Below are positions 44,635 to 53,163 of a stretch of DNA of 64,000 nt, one piece after another (position 1 is the stretch's first letter; the number at the start of each line of letters is the position of its first letter). The notes beneath the pieces were generated by a model. It was not told the origin of the DNA. It saw only the letters and a program-made list of their open reading frames with translations, and searched no databases. The stretch lies in contig NZ_JABVEC010000036.1 of NCBI RefSeq assembly GCF_014323705.1, positions 1-64,000 on the forward strand. Reading direction: 5' to 3'. The stretch comes from Actinomadura alba (GTDB lineage Bacteria > Actinomycetota > Actinomycetes > Streptosporangiales > Streptosporangiaceae). The position numbers and the translations under genes are program-made.

Positions 44635-45291
44635 TCAGGCGCCGCTTCCGGCGCGCTCGGCAAGGAGCTGCATCTCCCAGGCGAAGGCCACACCGGTGGC
44701 ACCGCCGTGCTCCTGCTGGATCTCGGCGGCACCCGGCACGGTCTTCTCGCGGGCCCAGTCGCGCTGCCACTCGCCCATGACGGCCAGCCAGGTGATCGGA
44801 ACCACGCCCGCCTGGACCATGCGCCGCACTGCCATGTCGTGGGCCTCCTTGGAGACGCCACCCGAGGCGTCGGTGACGGCGAAGACCTCGAAGCCCTCGC
44901 CCGCTGCCTGTATGGCCGGCATCGCCACACAGATCTCCGTCCAGAGGCCGGCGATGATCAGCTTCTTGCGTCCGGTTGCCTTGACGGCGTCCACGACGCG
45001 CTCGTCCTCCCAGGTGTTGATGAAGGTCCTGTTGATCGGCTTCTGCTCCGGGAACACGTCCTGCAGGCCCTGGACGAGAAGGCCGCCGCGCTCCTCCAGA
45101 ACGGTCGTCAGAATGGTCGGGACGTCGTACACCTTGGCGGTCTTGGCGAGTCCGATGACGTTGTTGACGACCATCGTCGGTTCGTGGCTGTTCAGGTTGG
45201 CGAACTGGAACGGCTGGTGGTCGATCAGTACGAGGACGCTCTCCTCGGGCGTCAGCAGTGCGTTGAGTCCGGCCTTGTTCTCAGTGCTCAT
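44635..45291 (-). CDS. Isochorismatase-family cysteine hydrolase (YcaC-like)
   Basis: A 218-residue protein with the catalytic triad pattern of the family: Asp in VLVLIDHQPFQFANL, Lys-containing GRKKLIIAGLWTEICVAMPA with the nucleophilic Cys, and the following VTDASGGVSKEAHDMA. YcaC-type members hydrolyse amides or similar small substrates. The ATG at 45291 has AAGGGGAA upstream. It is the first gene of the operon that continues with the AmiC-like protein. Confidence 0.92.
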   Translation of the reverse strand: MSTENKAGLNALLTPEESVLVLIDHQPFQFANLNSHEPTMVVNNVIGLAKTAKVYDVPTILTTVLEERGGLLVQGLQDVFPEQKPINRTFINTWEDERVVDAVKATGRKKLIIAGLWTEICVAMPAIQAAGEGFEVFAVTDASGGVSKEAHDMAVRRMVQAGVVPITWLAVMGEWQRDWAREKTVPGAAEIQQEHGGATGVAFAWEMQLLAERAGSGA

Positions 45292-45412
45292 GGGATTCCC
45301 CTTCTGGAGCTTCGCGTCCGCGGGCCTCAGACGGTGCACCGACATCTCGATGCCTGCAGTGAGCCGAATACGGGCTGATGGGCTGACCGGCTGGCGGCCC
45401 CAGACCATTTGG

Positions 45413-45455
45413 TTGACGCATCATCTACATTAGGTGCCAGTCGTTGATTCGTCAA
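45413..45455. promoter_or_regulatory. Paired TTGA-N4-TCA(A/T) operator-like sites
   Basis: TTGACGCATCAT at 45413 (one mismatch) and TTGATTCGTCAA at 45444 (perfect half sites) lie 31 bp apart, three helical turns, upstream of the isochorismatase-like gene. They lie between it and the group II intron that separates it from the MarR gene. Confidence 0.5.
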
Positions 45456-45793
45456 CTAGTTGCCGAGTCGTTGACCTGTCGACGCTTGCCGGGTGGATGG
45501 ATGCCTGGCCCAAGCCCCCCACTGGAGCCGTCCACCTAGAAGCGCCGGGTGCTACGGGAGCGGGCGCGACGTCGGGTGGCGGCCCAGGCGTTGATGTTGC
45601 GGTGCGGGCCGTGGCGACGCGTACGGAAGATGGGGCAAAGAGGGCCAAAAGGACATCTTCCGCGACTGGCCGCAAGCCGTGAGGCGTCAAGGGTGCCGGT
45701 GCTCGCGGCGTCCCGGACGTTCTGGGCATTGATTCAGAATCGGCCGCGCCTGGGGGATGGATGAGCTGTCGGCGATCTCGTTACGCTCCCTCC

Positions 45794-47449
45794 ATGTTGC
45801 GTCCTGGAAGCTGGTCCAGGCCTGCGGGTGGAAGTCCCGTCCGGGTAGGCACTGGAGCGCCCGGTAGCAGGCTCCGGTTCGTCGTTGAGAGGCGGCGGGC
45901 TGAGCGGGGTGTCAAGAGCCTCTTTGGAGGGAGCACGCACGCGGGCCGTAGCGTTAAGCGAACCTTGCAGCCTCGTCACAGCTACAGCGTGGGAGCCGAG
46001 CCGGTCATGCCGCGGCGAAGGCCATGTCCGGGGGGCCTTGTTCCAGGGTCGGCCTTCCGGGTCCTGCCGGGGTACGGAGGATGGCACGTGTGCATGGTCT
46101 GGGCCGGAACAGGAGACTGTGGGAGAGGGTAAGCGCGAGGGCAGTGACCGGGCTTGCCTGGTCCAATCACCCCGGCGGGCATCAGCCTGTCGTAGTGACC
46201 GGTGGGGCGGGTCGCGTTGATGGCCGTCCATCGATCATGAAAGTGCGAGAACTTCAACGACGGCTATGGGCTGCGGCCAAGCAGTCTGCGGAGCGGCGTT
46301 TCCACGCCCTGTATGACCGTGTCCACAGAGGTGACGTGCTGTGGGAGGCGTGGGAACGGGTCCGGGTCAATAAGGGTAGCGCCGGGGTGGATCGGGTCAC
46401 CTTGGCGTTCGTGGAAGAGGAGTACGAGGTCGAACGACTGCTTGCCTGGCTCCAGCAAGACCTCCGCACAGGTCGTTACCGTCCCGCGCCCGCCAGGCGT
46501 GTGGAGATCCCGAAACCACAGGGAGGCAAGCGGCCGCTGGGCATCCCCATCGTCCGCGATCGTGTGGCTCAGCAAGCCGCCAAGCTGGTGCTTGAACCCA
46601 TCTACGAAGCCGATTTCTTGTCGTGCTCGTACGGATTCAGGCCGAAGCGGTCGGCGACGCGGGCGATGGAGCGGCTCCGCAGCGGTTTCATCGAGGGCTG
46701 CGTGTTCGTGGTCGAGTTCGACATCGTCAACTTCTTCAGCGAGATCGACCATGATCGGTTGCTCGCTGAGGCGGCCAGGCGGCTTTCGGACCGGCGGGTG
46801 CTCAAGTTGCTGCGGTTGTGGCTTCAAGCAGGTGTGATGGCGGATGGACAGTTCACGCGGACGGTCGCGGGAACTCCCCAAGGCGGCGTTATTTCCCCCT
46901 TGATGTCTAATATCTACCTGCATGTCCTGGACTCCGAGCTGTCCAAGCGCGGGGTGGGTGAGCTGGTGCGGTACGCGGACGACGAAGTCGTCCTATGCCG
47001 GTCACAGGCCCAGGCCAGGGCGGCCCTGCACGCGGTCGAGGAGGTCTTCGCATCGCTGGGGTTGAGGCTGCACCCGGACAAGACGAAGATCGTTGACCTC
47101 AGAGAGGGCCGGGAAGGACTCGACTTCCTCGGCTGCCACTTCAGAGCCCGCTTCGGGCCGGTCATGGCAGAAGTACGGTACCGTCCGCTACTACCTGCAC
47201 CGCTGGCCGAGTCAGGCGGCGATTGATCAAGAAGCGGGGCCGCAACCTGCGAGCCGGACAGACCCAGGCGTGGACCGAGGAGTGGTTCAACGGGCACGGC
47301 CTGCACCGACTGCGAGTCACCATCCGCTGTCCAGGCAGCGTAACCATGTCAAGAAGATCATCGGTAAGCCGTATGCGGGAAAACCGCACGTACGGAATTG
47401 AAAGGGGGATGGGGAAACGGGCCTTCGCGGCGCCGCGCCCCTGACTACC
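45794..47449 (+). mobile_element. Group II intron (boundaries approximate)
   Basis: A domain I-like start (GGGTGGAAGTCCC at about 45829), a maturase ORF, and a clear domain V hairpin at about 47365-47398 (AGCCGTATGCGG, GAAA loop, CCGCACGTACGG, with the AGC catalytic triad) are present. A domain VI-like stem follows, ending near CTGACTAC at 47449. The 5' end near GTTGCG at 45794 is my best guess and is not secure. The intron sits just upstream of the marR start codon. Confidence 0.7.
46237..47226 (+). pseudogene. ltrA: Group II intron reverse transcriptase/maturase, C-terminally frameshifted
   Basis: A 329-residue frame with the RT fingers/palm blocks: PKPQGGKRPLGIPIVRDRVA, SYGFRPKRSATRAME, FDIVNFFSEIDHDRL, GTPQGGVISPLMSNIYLHVL and YADD at residues 246-249. 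After AEVRYRPLLP the frame runs to an early stop. The expected continuation (VRYYLHRWPSQAA, then RAGQTQAWTEEWFNGHGLHR) appears in other frames between 47176 and 47300, with a deletion of most of the maturase X domain. RT activity may remain; maturation and mobility are probably lost. Confidence 0.75.
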
Positions 47450-47450
47450 A

Positions 47451-47918
47451 ATGGACGCAACGCCTCGCTGGCTGACCTCGGAGCAGGCGGCCGCCTGGGA
47501 CAGTTTCATCCGCATGCAGGAGAAGCTCATCGGACGGCTTTCCCGCCGAGTCCAGGCTGACTCCGGGATGTCCGCGTCCGATTACATCGTGTTGGCCAAA
47601 CTCACCGAAACCGGCGACGGGCGGATGCGCTTCATGGACCTGGTGAAGCTGGTGGAGTGGGAGAAGAGCCGTATGTCCCACCAGGTCAGGCGGATGACGA
47701 AACGCGGACTGGTGGCCAAGGAAGAATGTCCCGACGACGGACGAGGAGCGTTCATCGTCGCCACCTCGGCCGGCTACAAGGCGATCGAAGACGCCGCGCC
47801 CGTACACGTCGAACACGTCCGCCGACTGTTCATCAACGCCCTCACCCACGAAGAACTCGACACGCTCGCCCGGATCTCGAACCGCGTCCTCGCACATATG
47901 GAGAAGCAGCCCGACTGA
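47451..47918 (+). CDS. MarR-family transcriptional regulator
   Basis: A 155-residue winged-helix regulator: YIVLAKLTETGDGRMRFMDL, recognition segment VEWEKSRMSHQVRRMTKRGL, wing EECPDDGRGAFIVATSAGYK, and C-terminal dimer helix THEELDTLARISNRVLAHME. It begins at ATG 47451, two bases after the intron end. Its original neighbour, with the intron removed, would be the divergent isochorismatase operon, the usual arrangement for an autoregulated MarR gene. It is the best candidate for binding TTGA-N4-TCAA. Confidence 0.92.
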   Translation: MDATPRWLTSEQAAAWDSFIRMQEKLIGRLSRRVQADSGMSASDYIVLAKLTETGDGRMRFMDLVKLVEWEKSRMSHQVRRMTKRGLVAKEECPDDGRGAFIVATSAGYKAIEDAAPVHVEHVRRLFINALTHEELDTLARISNRVLAHMEKQPD

Positions 47919-47950
47919 CGGATCGGACAGCAGGCTGCTTCCGACGAGGT

Positions 47951-48088
47951 GGAATGGAACTGCAGCGCCGTGAAAGCCACGCTCGACGGCGAGACCGATC
48001 CTGTCGACTCCACCATCGTCCGTGCCCTGCGGGTGCCGAAAATCCTATCCATGCCCTGTGACCTGCAGATCCTCGAGAACAGCTGATG
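47951..48088 (+). CDS. Possible 45-aa ORF or relic
   Basis: A GTG-started frame encoding VEWNCSAVKATLDGETDPVD and a tail ending DLQILENS. I do not recognise it. No ribosome site is visible. It may be the end of a lost gene downstream of marR. Confidence 0.2.
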
Positions 48089-48137
48089 ACCACCGCACGG
48101 GCACGCCAAGATGGTCGTTCGTGCTGTTGCGACTGCC

Positions 48138-48905
48138 CTATCTGGCGCTCACGAGTGTGTCCGGATAGGTGAGGTAGCCGTCGTCGCCGCCGGTGTAGTA
48201 GGTGTTGGGGTCCGCGACCGTCAGCGGCAGGTCCGTTCGGAACCGCTCGACGAGGTCGGGGTTGGCGAGGTACGCGCGGCCGAACGAGATCAGGTCCGCC
48301 CCGTGGGCCAACCAACGCTCGCGTCGTCCCGGGTCGACGGGAACGGGATTGCTCGGCGTCGAGGGGTTGATGATGAGCGCGCCGGGCCATCCGCGGCGCA
48401 GCCCGAGCAGGACCTGCTCGTCGGTGCCCGCCAGATGCACGTACGCCGGGCCGAGCGCGATGAGCTCGGCGAGCAACGTGCCGGACAGCTCGGGGATGTC
48501 GGCGTCGATGGCGTCCCAGATGCCGGCACCCGGTGACAACCGCAACCCGACGCGGTCCGCGCCGATCGCGTCGATCGTTGCCGCCACAGCCTCCACCGCG
48601 AATCGGATACGTCCGGCTACGGACCCGCCGTAGCGGTCGGTGCGGAGGTTGGCGTTGCCGGAGAGGAACTGCGCGATCAGGTAGCCGTTGGCGCCGTGCA
48701 GTTCCACGCCGTCGAAGCCGGCCTCCACCGCGCCCCGCGCCGCTGCCGCGAAGGACTCCACTTCACCGGTCGACAGCGCGCGGGGCGTCGGCGCGAGCTG
48801 CGGTCCGGTGGGAGTGAACACGTACGCCCCGCGTGCGGCGACCGCTGAGGGCGCGACCGGCTGGTGCCCGGTCGTGCCCGGGTGGCTGACGCGCCCCGCG
48901 CGCAT
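48138..48905 (-). pseudogene. 5'-truncated old-yellow-enzyme (alkene reductase)
   Basis: The 255-residue frame covers the C-terminal two thirds of an OYE: AGFDGVELHGANGYLIAQFL, TDRYGGSVAGRIRFAVEAVA, VGLRLSPGAGIWDAIDADIP and DLISFGRAYLANPDLVERFR. It begins at the GRVSHP strand, where full-length enzymes have about 100 more residues, including the first flavin-binding strands. The sequence upstream has no matching frame. Probably inactive. Confidence 0.75.
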
Positions 48906-49107
48906 GTGAGATGCAAGTCTTGGGTGTGCGACGTGGCGTGGTTCACCTGGAACACGACCCGTCCCGCGCGCCGGGCGTACCGGTCTCGATCCACTCCGGC
49001 AGCTCTGTTTACGGCCTCGGATCCAGATGGCCGATGTTGAGGCGTCGTGCCATCGTCAGCGGGTGCGGTCGTTCCTACGGCGGGTAGCTCAGCTGATGTT
49101 GCGGCGG

Positions 49108-49827
49108 TTATCGGCGGGGCTCCCAGCGGAAGAGTCGGGTGGCGAGGACGACGGCGACGATGACCCAGCCCAGCGTCGGTGCGAGCAGGGCAAGGGATTC
49201 GGTCACCGCGACTCCACCGTTCCAGGCGTTCATGGTCAGCTCGGTGGCCGAGCCGCCGGGCAGGATCCGCTTGAGCAGGGTGAGGTCCTCGGTGCCGCTG
49301 ATGCCCACCCAGGAGGCCACGGCGATCACGCCGAGGGTGACGGGCAGGGTGGTCACCTGGGCGTGCTCGGGTGAGTTCGTCAGTCCTGCGGTGGCCAGGG
49401 CCAGGCCGGTCATCATCGCCAGGGTCGCGAGGACCGCCACCACCAGCAGGACGACGTTGGCCGGCTCACCGGCGACCACGGCCAGTGCGGTCAGGATCGC
49501 GGTCACCTGCACCAGGGCGAGGACGACGACGGGTAGCAGCAGGCCGGCGAGGATGCCGGCGTCGTCGGCGGCGGTGGATCGTAGCCGCTTGAGGAAGAGG
49601 TTCTGACGCCGCGACGCCAGGGTGGTGACGGCTGTGGTGTAGAGCCCGAACGCGGCCACGGTGAACATCACGATCGCCGCGATGTAGCCGAGGCTGCCGA
49701 TGGTCGCGAAGGTCTCGTGCTGACGGACGAAGAACACGCAGACCACCACGGGAATGATGAAGCTGGTGATCAGCACAAGCCGGTTTCGAAAGATCTGGAT
49801 CAGCTCGCTGGAAGCGATGGACAACAC
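49108..49827 (-). CDS. ABC-2 type transporter permease
   Basis: A 239-residue membrane protein with six hydrophobic helices: residues about 18-35, 47-68, 95-118, 124-145, 155-172 and 210-232. The cytoplasmic loop RRQNLFLKRLRSTAADDAGI is typical of DrrB/ABC-2 permeases. It is 26 bp downstream of the ATPase gene on the same strand and opposite a two-component pair. Confidence 0.9.
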   Translation of the reverse strand: MLSIASSELIQIFRNRLVLITSFIIPVVVCVFFVRQHETFATIGSLGYIAAIVMFTVAAFGLYTTAVTTLASRRQNLFLKRLRSTAADDAGILAGLLLPVVVLALVQVTAILTALAVVAGEPANVVLLVVAVLATLAMMTGLALATAGLTNSPEHAQVTTLPVTLGVIAVASWVGISGTEDLTLLKRILPGGSATELTMNAWNGGVAVTESLALLAPTLGWVIVAVVLATRLFRWEPRR

Positions 49828-49853
49828 GGTGACACTCCTCTCGAGAGAACGAA

Positions 49854-50747
49854 TCAGCTACTGATGGCGCGGAACACGTCGTCGAGCCGGGTTGCCCCGG
49901 CCTCCAGACCCCGCAACTCAACGGCGTGCTCCTGCGCCCACCTGAGCAGGAGATGCAGGTCCTCCTGCAAAGCAAAGGTCTCGACCATGACCTTCCTGTC
50001 GGCGTCGACGACAGCCGGCAACGGCAACGGCAACGGCAACGACGGTGCCGGTGCTGGGAGGGAGAAGCGGATGACCGCCGGCAGGGTGCGAGTCAGCTCG
50101 GAGACCGTGCCTTCCCGGTGGAAGGTGCCCTGATGCATCAACCCAATGCGGTCGGCGCGCTGCTGCGCCTCCTCCAGGTAGTGCGTGGTGAGCACGATGG
50201 TCGCGCCGTTCTCACGCACCCGGTCCACCGTCGCCCACACGGCGTCGCGGGACTGGATATCCAGGCCGGTGGTCGGCTCGTCCAGGAAGATCAGCTCGGG
50301 TGTTCCGTAGACGGCGGTCGCGAAGTCCAGCCGTCGTTTCTCCCCGCCGGAGAGCTGGGACACCTTTCGGCCGGCCCGGTCGGTGAGGTCGACGAGGTCG
50401 AGTAGCCGGTCGACGTCGTCGGTACGCCGGGTGAGCCGGCCGACCAGACCGACGGACTCGCGGACGGTCAAGTCCGGGGAGAACCCGCTCTCCTGGAGCA
50501 TGACGCCCATCCGGGGACGTACGGCGCTTCGGTCCTGCGGGCTGCGCCCGAAGACGCGCACGGTGCCGGAGGTCGGCCTCCGGTGTCCCTCGATGGTCTC
50601 CAGCGTCGAGGTCTTCCCAGCCCCGTTGGTGCCGAGCAGCGCGTACAGCTCCCCCCGCCGTACCTCGAAAGAGAGATCCTTCACCGCGTGAAAGTCGCCG
50701 TACGTGAGGTTCAGGCGTTCGACTTCGATGACTGGTGTATTGGACAT
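49854..50747 (-). CDS. ABC transporter ATPase (DrrA/CcmA type)
   Basis: A 297-residue ATPase: Walker A GTNGAGKTST, Q-loop VMLQESGFSPDL, signature QLSGGEKRRLDFA, Walker B LIFLDEPTTGLD and H-loop VLTTHYLEEA. The C-terminal part has an LPLPLPLP stretch encoded by four perfect GGCAAC repeats (50017-50040, minus strand). The ATG at 50747 is preferred over the longer frame to 50792 because homology starts directly after it. With the permease it forms an exporter. Confidence 0.93.
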   Translation of the reverse strand: MSNTPVIEVERLNLTYGDFHAVKDLSFEVRRGELYALLGTNGAGKTSTLETIEGHRRPTSGTVRVFGRSPQDRSAVRPRMGVMLQESGFSPDLTVRESVGLVGRLTRRTDDVDRLLDLVDLTDRAGRKVSQLSGGEKRRLDFATAVYGTPELIFLDEPTTGLDIQSRDAVWATVDRVRENGATIVLTTHYLEEAQQRADRIGLMHQGTFHREGTVSELTRTLPAVIRFSLPAPAPSLPLPLPLPAVVDADRKVMVETFALQEDLHLLLRWAQEHAVELRGLEAGATRLDDVFRAISS

Positions 50748-50836
50748 GCGTCCATGACAGCGGGACTCGCGGCCACCCGTCAGTGCAACCATGTCACGGC
50801 TACATGTGATGTGGTGTCACTGGTCGCGGCCGGTGG

Positions 50837-52006
50837 ATGCCGGATACTGGGGTGGTGACCGCAAGATCGCCGCGCTTCACCGAGTCGACGCAGGGACGGC
50901 TGCGCCGGCTCAATCTCGCGACCTCACTGCCGCCGCTCATGATCGCTGCGGCAGTCCTCCTGTTCATCGACGTGCATGCCTGGTGGCACGTCGTCGTCCT
51001 GGCTCCGGGGGTCGCGGCGGGCCTGGTGGCCTTCGAACGGTGGACGGCCAACGACCTCGCCCGGGTCGCGCTGCCCGGCGTGATCGTGGCGGGAGCCGTG
51101 TGGCCGCTGGGGGTGCTGCTGACCGGCAGCCCGAACGCGTACTGGGGTGTCTGCGCCGTGGGTTCCCTCGCCCTGCGCGAGGTGCGGCGGCGTCGGGCCC
51201 TGGTGGTGGCTGCGCTGTTCTCCTACGTCGCCGTCGTCGGCGCGGCGCGGCTGCTGGTGGAGCGGGACGACGTACACGAGGTCCTGGTCAGCTACGTCCT
51301 CATTCCGACTGCCCTCACCGTCCTGGTGACGGTCATGACGATCGTGGGCGAGCGGTTCTACGACCTCATCCGGGAACTCGAACAGACCCGGGAGCGCGAG
51401 GCGGAGCTGGCTGTCGTCCGGGAACGCGTCCGGTTCGCCAGCGACCTGCACGACATCCAGGGCCACACCCTGCACGTGGTGAAGCTGAAGATCGCGCTGG
51501 CGCAGAAGATGCTGCTCCGCGACGCCGGACGGGCGGAGAAGGAACTACGCGAGACGTACGCCCTGGTCAGCGACACCATCGCGCAGACCAAGGAACTCGC
51601 CTACGCCCAACGGCGGCTCAACCTCTCGGCGGAGATCGAGAACGCGAAGAACCTGTTCGAGGCCGCAGGCATCCGGGTGCGGGTGACACGTGAGGCCGAG
51701 GTCGACGCCCGGGCCGGCGAAATGCTCGGCCAGGTTCTGCGCGAGACGACCACCAACATCCTGCGGCACGCGCAGGCCACCCAGGTGCAGATTACGCTTT
51801 CCGAGGCGGGTATCACGATCGTCAACGACGGGGTGGCGGGCAACTCACCTCCGGAACTCAGGGGGCTGTCGGCCCTGCGACAACGAGTGTCCGGCGACGG
51901 AGGTGAGCTGACCGTGGAACAGCACGAGGGGCGGTTCCGGACGGCCGCGATGTTCCCCTCCGCCCGTGCCGGCACGACCGCGGCCGGGCGGGAGCACGAC
52001 CGATGA
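50837..52006 (+). CDS. Sensor histidine kinase (HisKA_3, DesK-like)
   Basis: A 389-residue kinase with five or six N-terminal membrane helices (residues about 30-160), a coiled linker, the phosphoacceptor box RFASDLHDIQGHTLHVVKLK near residue 205, and the N/G-box ATPase part LGQVLRETTTNILRHAQATQ and ITIVNDGVAGN. It overlaps the response-regulator gene by 4 bp. Together with the divergent ABC exporter it suggests a membrane or antibiotic-stress module. Confidence 0.92.
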   Translation: MPDTGVVTARSPRFTESTQGRLRRLNLATSLPPLMIAAAVLLFIDVHAWWHVVVLAPGVAAGLVAFERWTANDLARVALPGVIVAGAVWPLGVLLTGSPNAYWGVCAVGSLALREVRRRRALVVAALFSYVAVVGAARLLVERDDVHEVLVSYVLIPTALTVLVTVMTIVGERFYDLIRELEQTREREAELAVVRERVRFASDLHDIQGHTLHVVKLKIALAQKMLLRDAGRAEKELRETYALVSDTIAQTKELAYAQRRLNLSAEIENAKNLFEAAGIRVRVTREAEVDARAGEMLGQVLRETTTNILRHAQATQVQITLSEAGITIVNDGVAGNSPPELRGLSALRQRVSGDGGELTVEQHEGRFRTAAMFPSARAGTTAAGREHDR

Positions 52007-52605
52007 CGACCATCGTGCTCGCCGACGACGAGGTGCTGCTCCGCACGGCCCTGGCCGCACTACTGCCGCTGGAGGGCGACATCACCGTCCTCGCCGAGGC
52101 GCAAGACGGACAGACGGCCGTCGAAGCCACCCTGCGGCACCGACCCGACGTGCTGGTCATCGACCTGGAGATGCCAGGCGTGGATGGCCTCGGCGCGGTC
52201 GCGCAGATCCGCCGCGCGCGCCCGGAACAGGTGGTCCTCATGCTGACCCGGCACGCGCGGCCGGGCGTGCTGCGAAAGGCCTTGAAACTCGGTGTCCAGG
52301 GCTTCGTCAGCAAGTCCTCCGAGCCGGCCCACATCACCTCGGTCATCGCCACCCTGCACACCGGCAGGCGCTGGATCGACCCGGAGGTCTCCGCGCTGGC
52401 CGTCATCGACGACTGCCCCCTGACCGACCGCGAACTCGACGTCCTGCGGGAGACCGGCTCTGGTTACTCGGTCGCAGACATCGCCGGCCGACTCCACCTT
52501 GCGCAGGGCACGGTGCGCAACTACCTCTCCAACGCCATGCAGAAGACCCAGACCCACACCCGTCACGAGGCGGCGCGCTACGCCCGCGAACACGACTGGC
52601 TGTAA
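52003..52605 (+). CDS. NarL/FixJ-type response regulator
   Basis: A 200-residue regulator: receiver with acidic DDE near residues 8-10, phosphorylated Asp in VLVIDLEMPGVDGLG (about residue 53), Lys in FVSKSSEPAH, and a C-terminal LuxR-type helix-turn-helix (LTDRELDVLRETGSGYSVAD, LHLAQGTVRNYLSNAMQKTQ). It is paired with the upstream kinase through an ATGA overlap. Confidence 0.94.
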   Translation: MTTIVLADDEVLLRTALAALLPLEGDITVLAEAQDGQTAVEATLRHRPDVLVIDLEMPGVDGLGAVAQIRRARPEQVVLMLTRHARPGVLRKALKLGVQGFVSKSSEPAHITSVIATLHTGRRWIDPEVSALAVIDDCPLTDRELDVLRETGSGYSVADIAGRLHLAQGTVRNYLSNAMQKTQTHTRHEAARYAREHDWL

Positions 52606-52671
52606 GCGACGGTCCGGATGGGTCCCCGCCATCTGGCCTTATCCGACATCGACCAATGGATTGAGAGGATG

Positions 52672-52812
52672 CAGTTCACTTCGGTCACCACGCCGATCAC
52701 CACGCACTTCCTGCGCGGCGCGCTAGTCCTGCAGGTCGCTATCGACGCCCACACTCGCCTCGTCGTGGCTCTCGGCGACCCGCAACCCGGCAACCGCAAC
52801 GACACGATGAGG
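52672..52812 (+). pseudogene. IS5-like DDE transposase internal fragment
   Basis: The frame reads TTHFLRGALVLQVAIDAHTR and LVVALGDPQPGNRNDT, resembling a DDE_Tnp_4-type IS5 transposase (QVxxDxxxRLxxxxxPxPGxxxD). It is cut off at 52812 by the inverted repeat of the IS3 element. Confidence 0.5.
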
Positions 52813-52872
52813 TGCCCCGGACCTTCCGGACAGTGACCCAGCTAAGGTTGGGTTGTCTGGAAAGGAAGATGG

Positions 52873-53163
52873 TTGTCGCAGAAGCGTAGGAAGCTCTCTC
52901 CTGAGTTCAAGGAAGAGGCCATAAAGGCGGTGATCGAGACCTCGCGTCCGATCGCTCAGGTCGCCAAAGAACTCGGTATCCACGAGGGAACCCTTGGCAA
53001 TTGGGTCAACGCCTACCGTCGGGAGCATGCCGACGATGAGCCGCCGTTGAACGTCAGCGAACGCGCACGCCTCCGTGAACTTGAGCGCGAGGCTCGGGAA
53101 CTCCGCATGGAAAACGAGTTCTTGAAAAAGGCCGCGGCGTACTTTGCCAAGGATCATCGGTGA
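52873..53163 (+). CDS. IS3 orfA (HTH_Tnp_1)
   Basis: A 96-residue protein with helix-turn-helix RKLSPEFKEEAIKAVIETSR, LGIHEGTLGNWVNAYRRE and a leucine-zipper helix LRELEREARELRMENEFLKK. It begins at TTG 52873 and overlaps orfB by 4 bp. In active IS3 elements a programmed frameshift fuses it to orfB. Confidence 0.88.
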   Translation: MSQKRRKLSPEFKEEAIKAVIETSRPIAQVAKELGIHEGTLGNWVNAYRREHADDEPPLNVSERARLRELEREARELRMENEFLKKAAAYFAKDHR

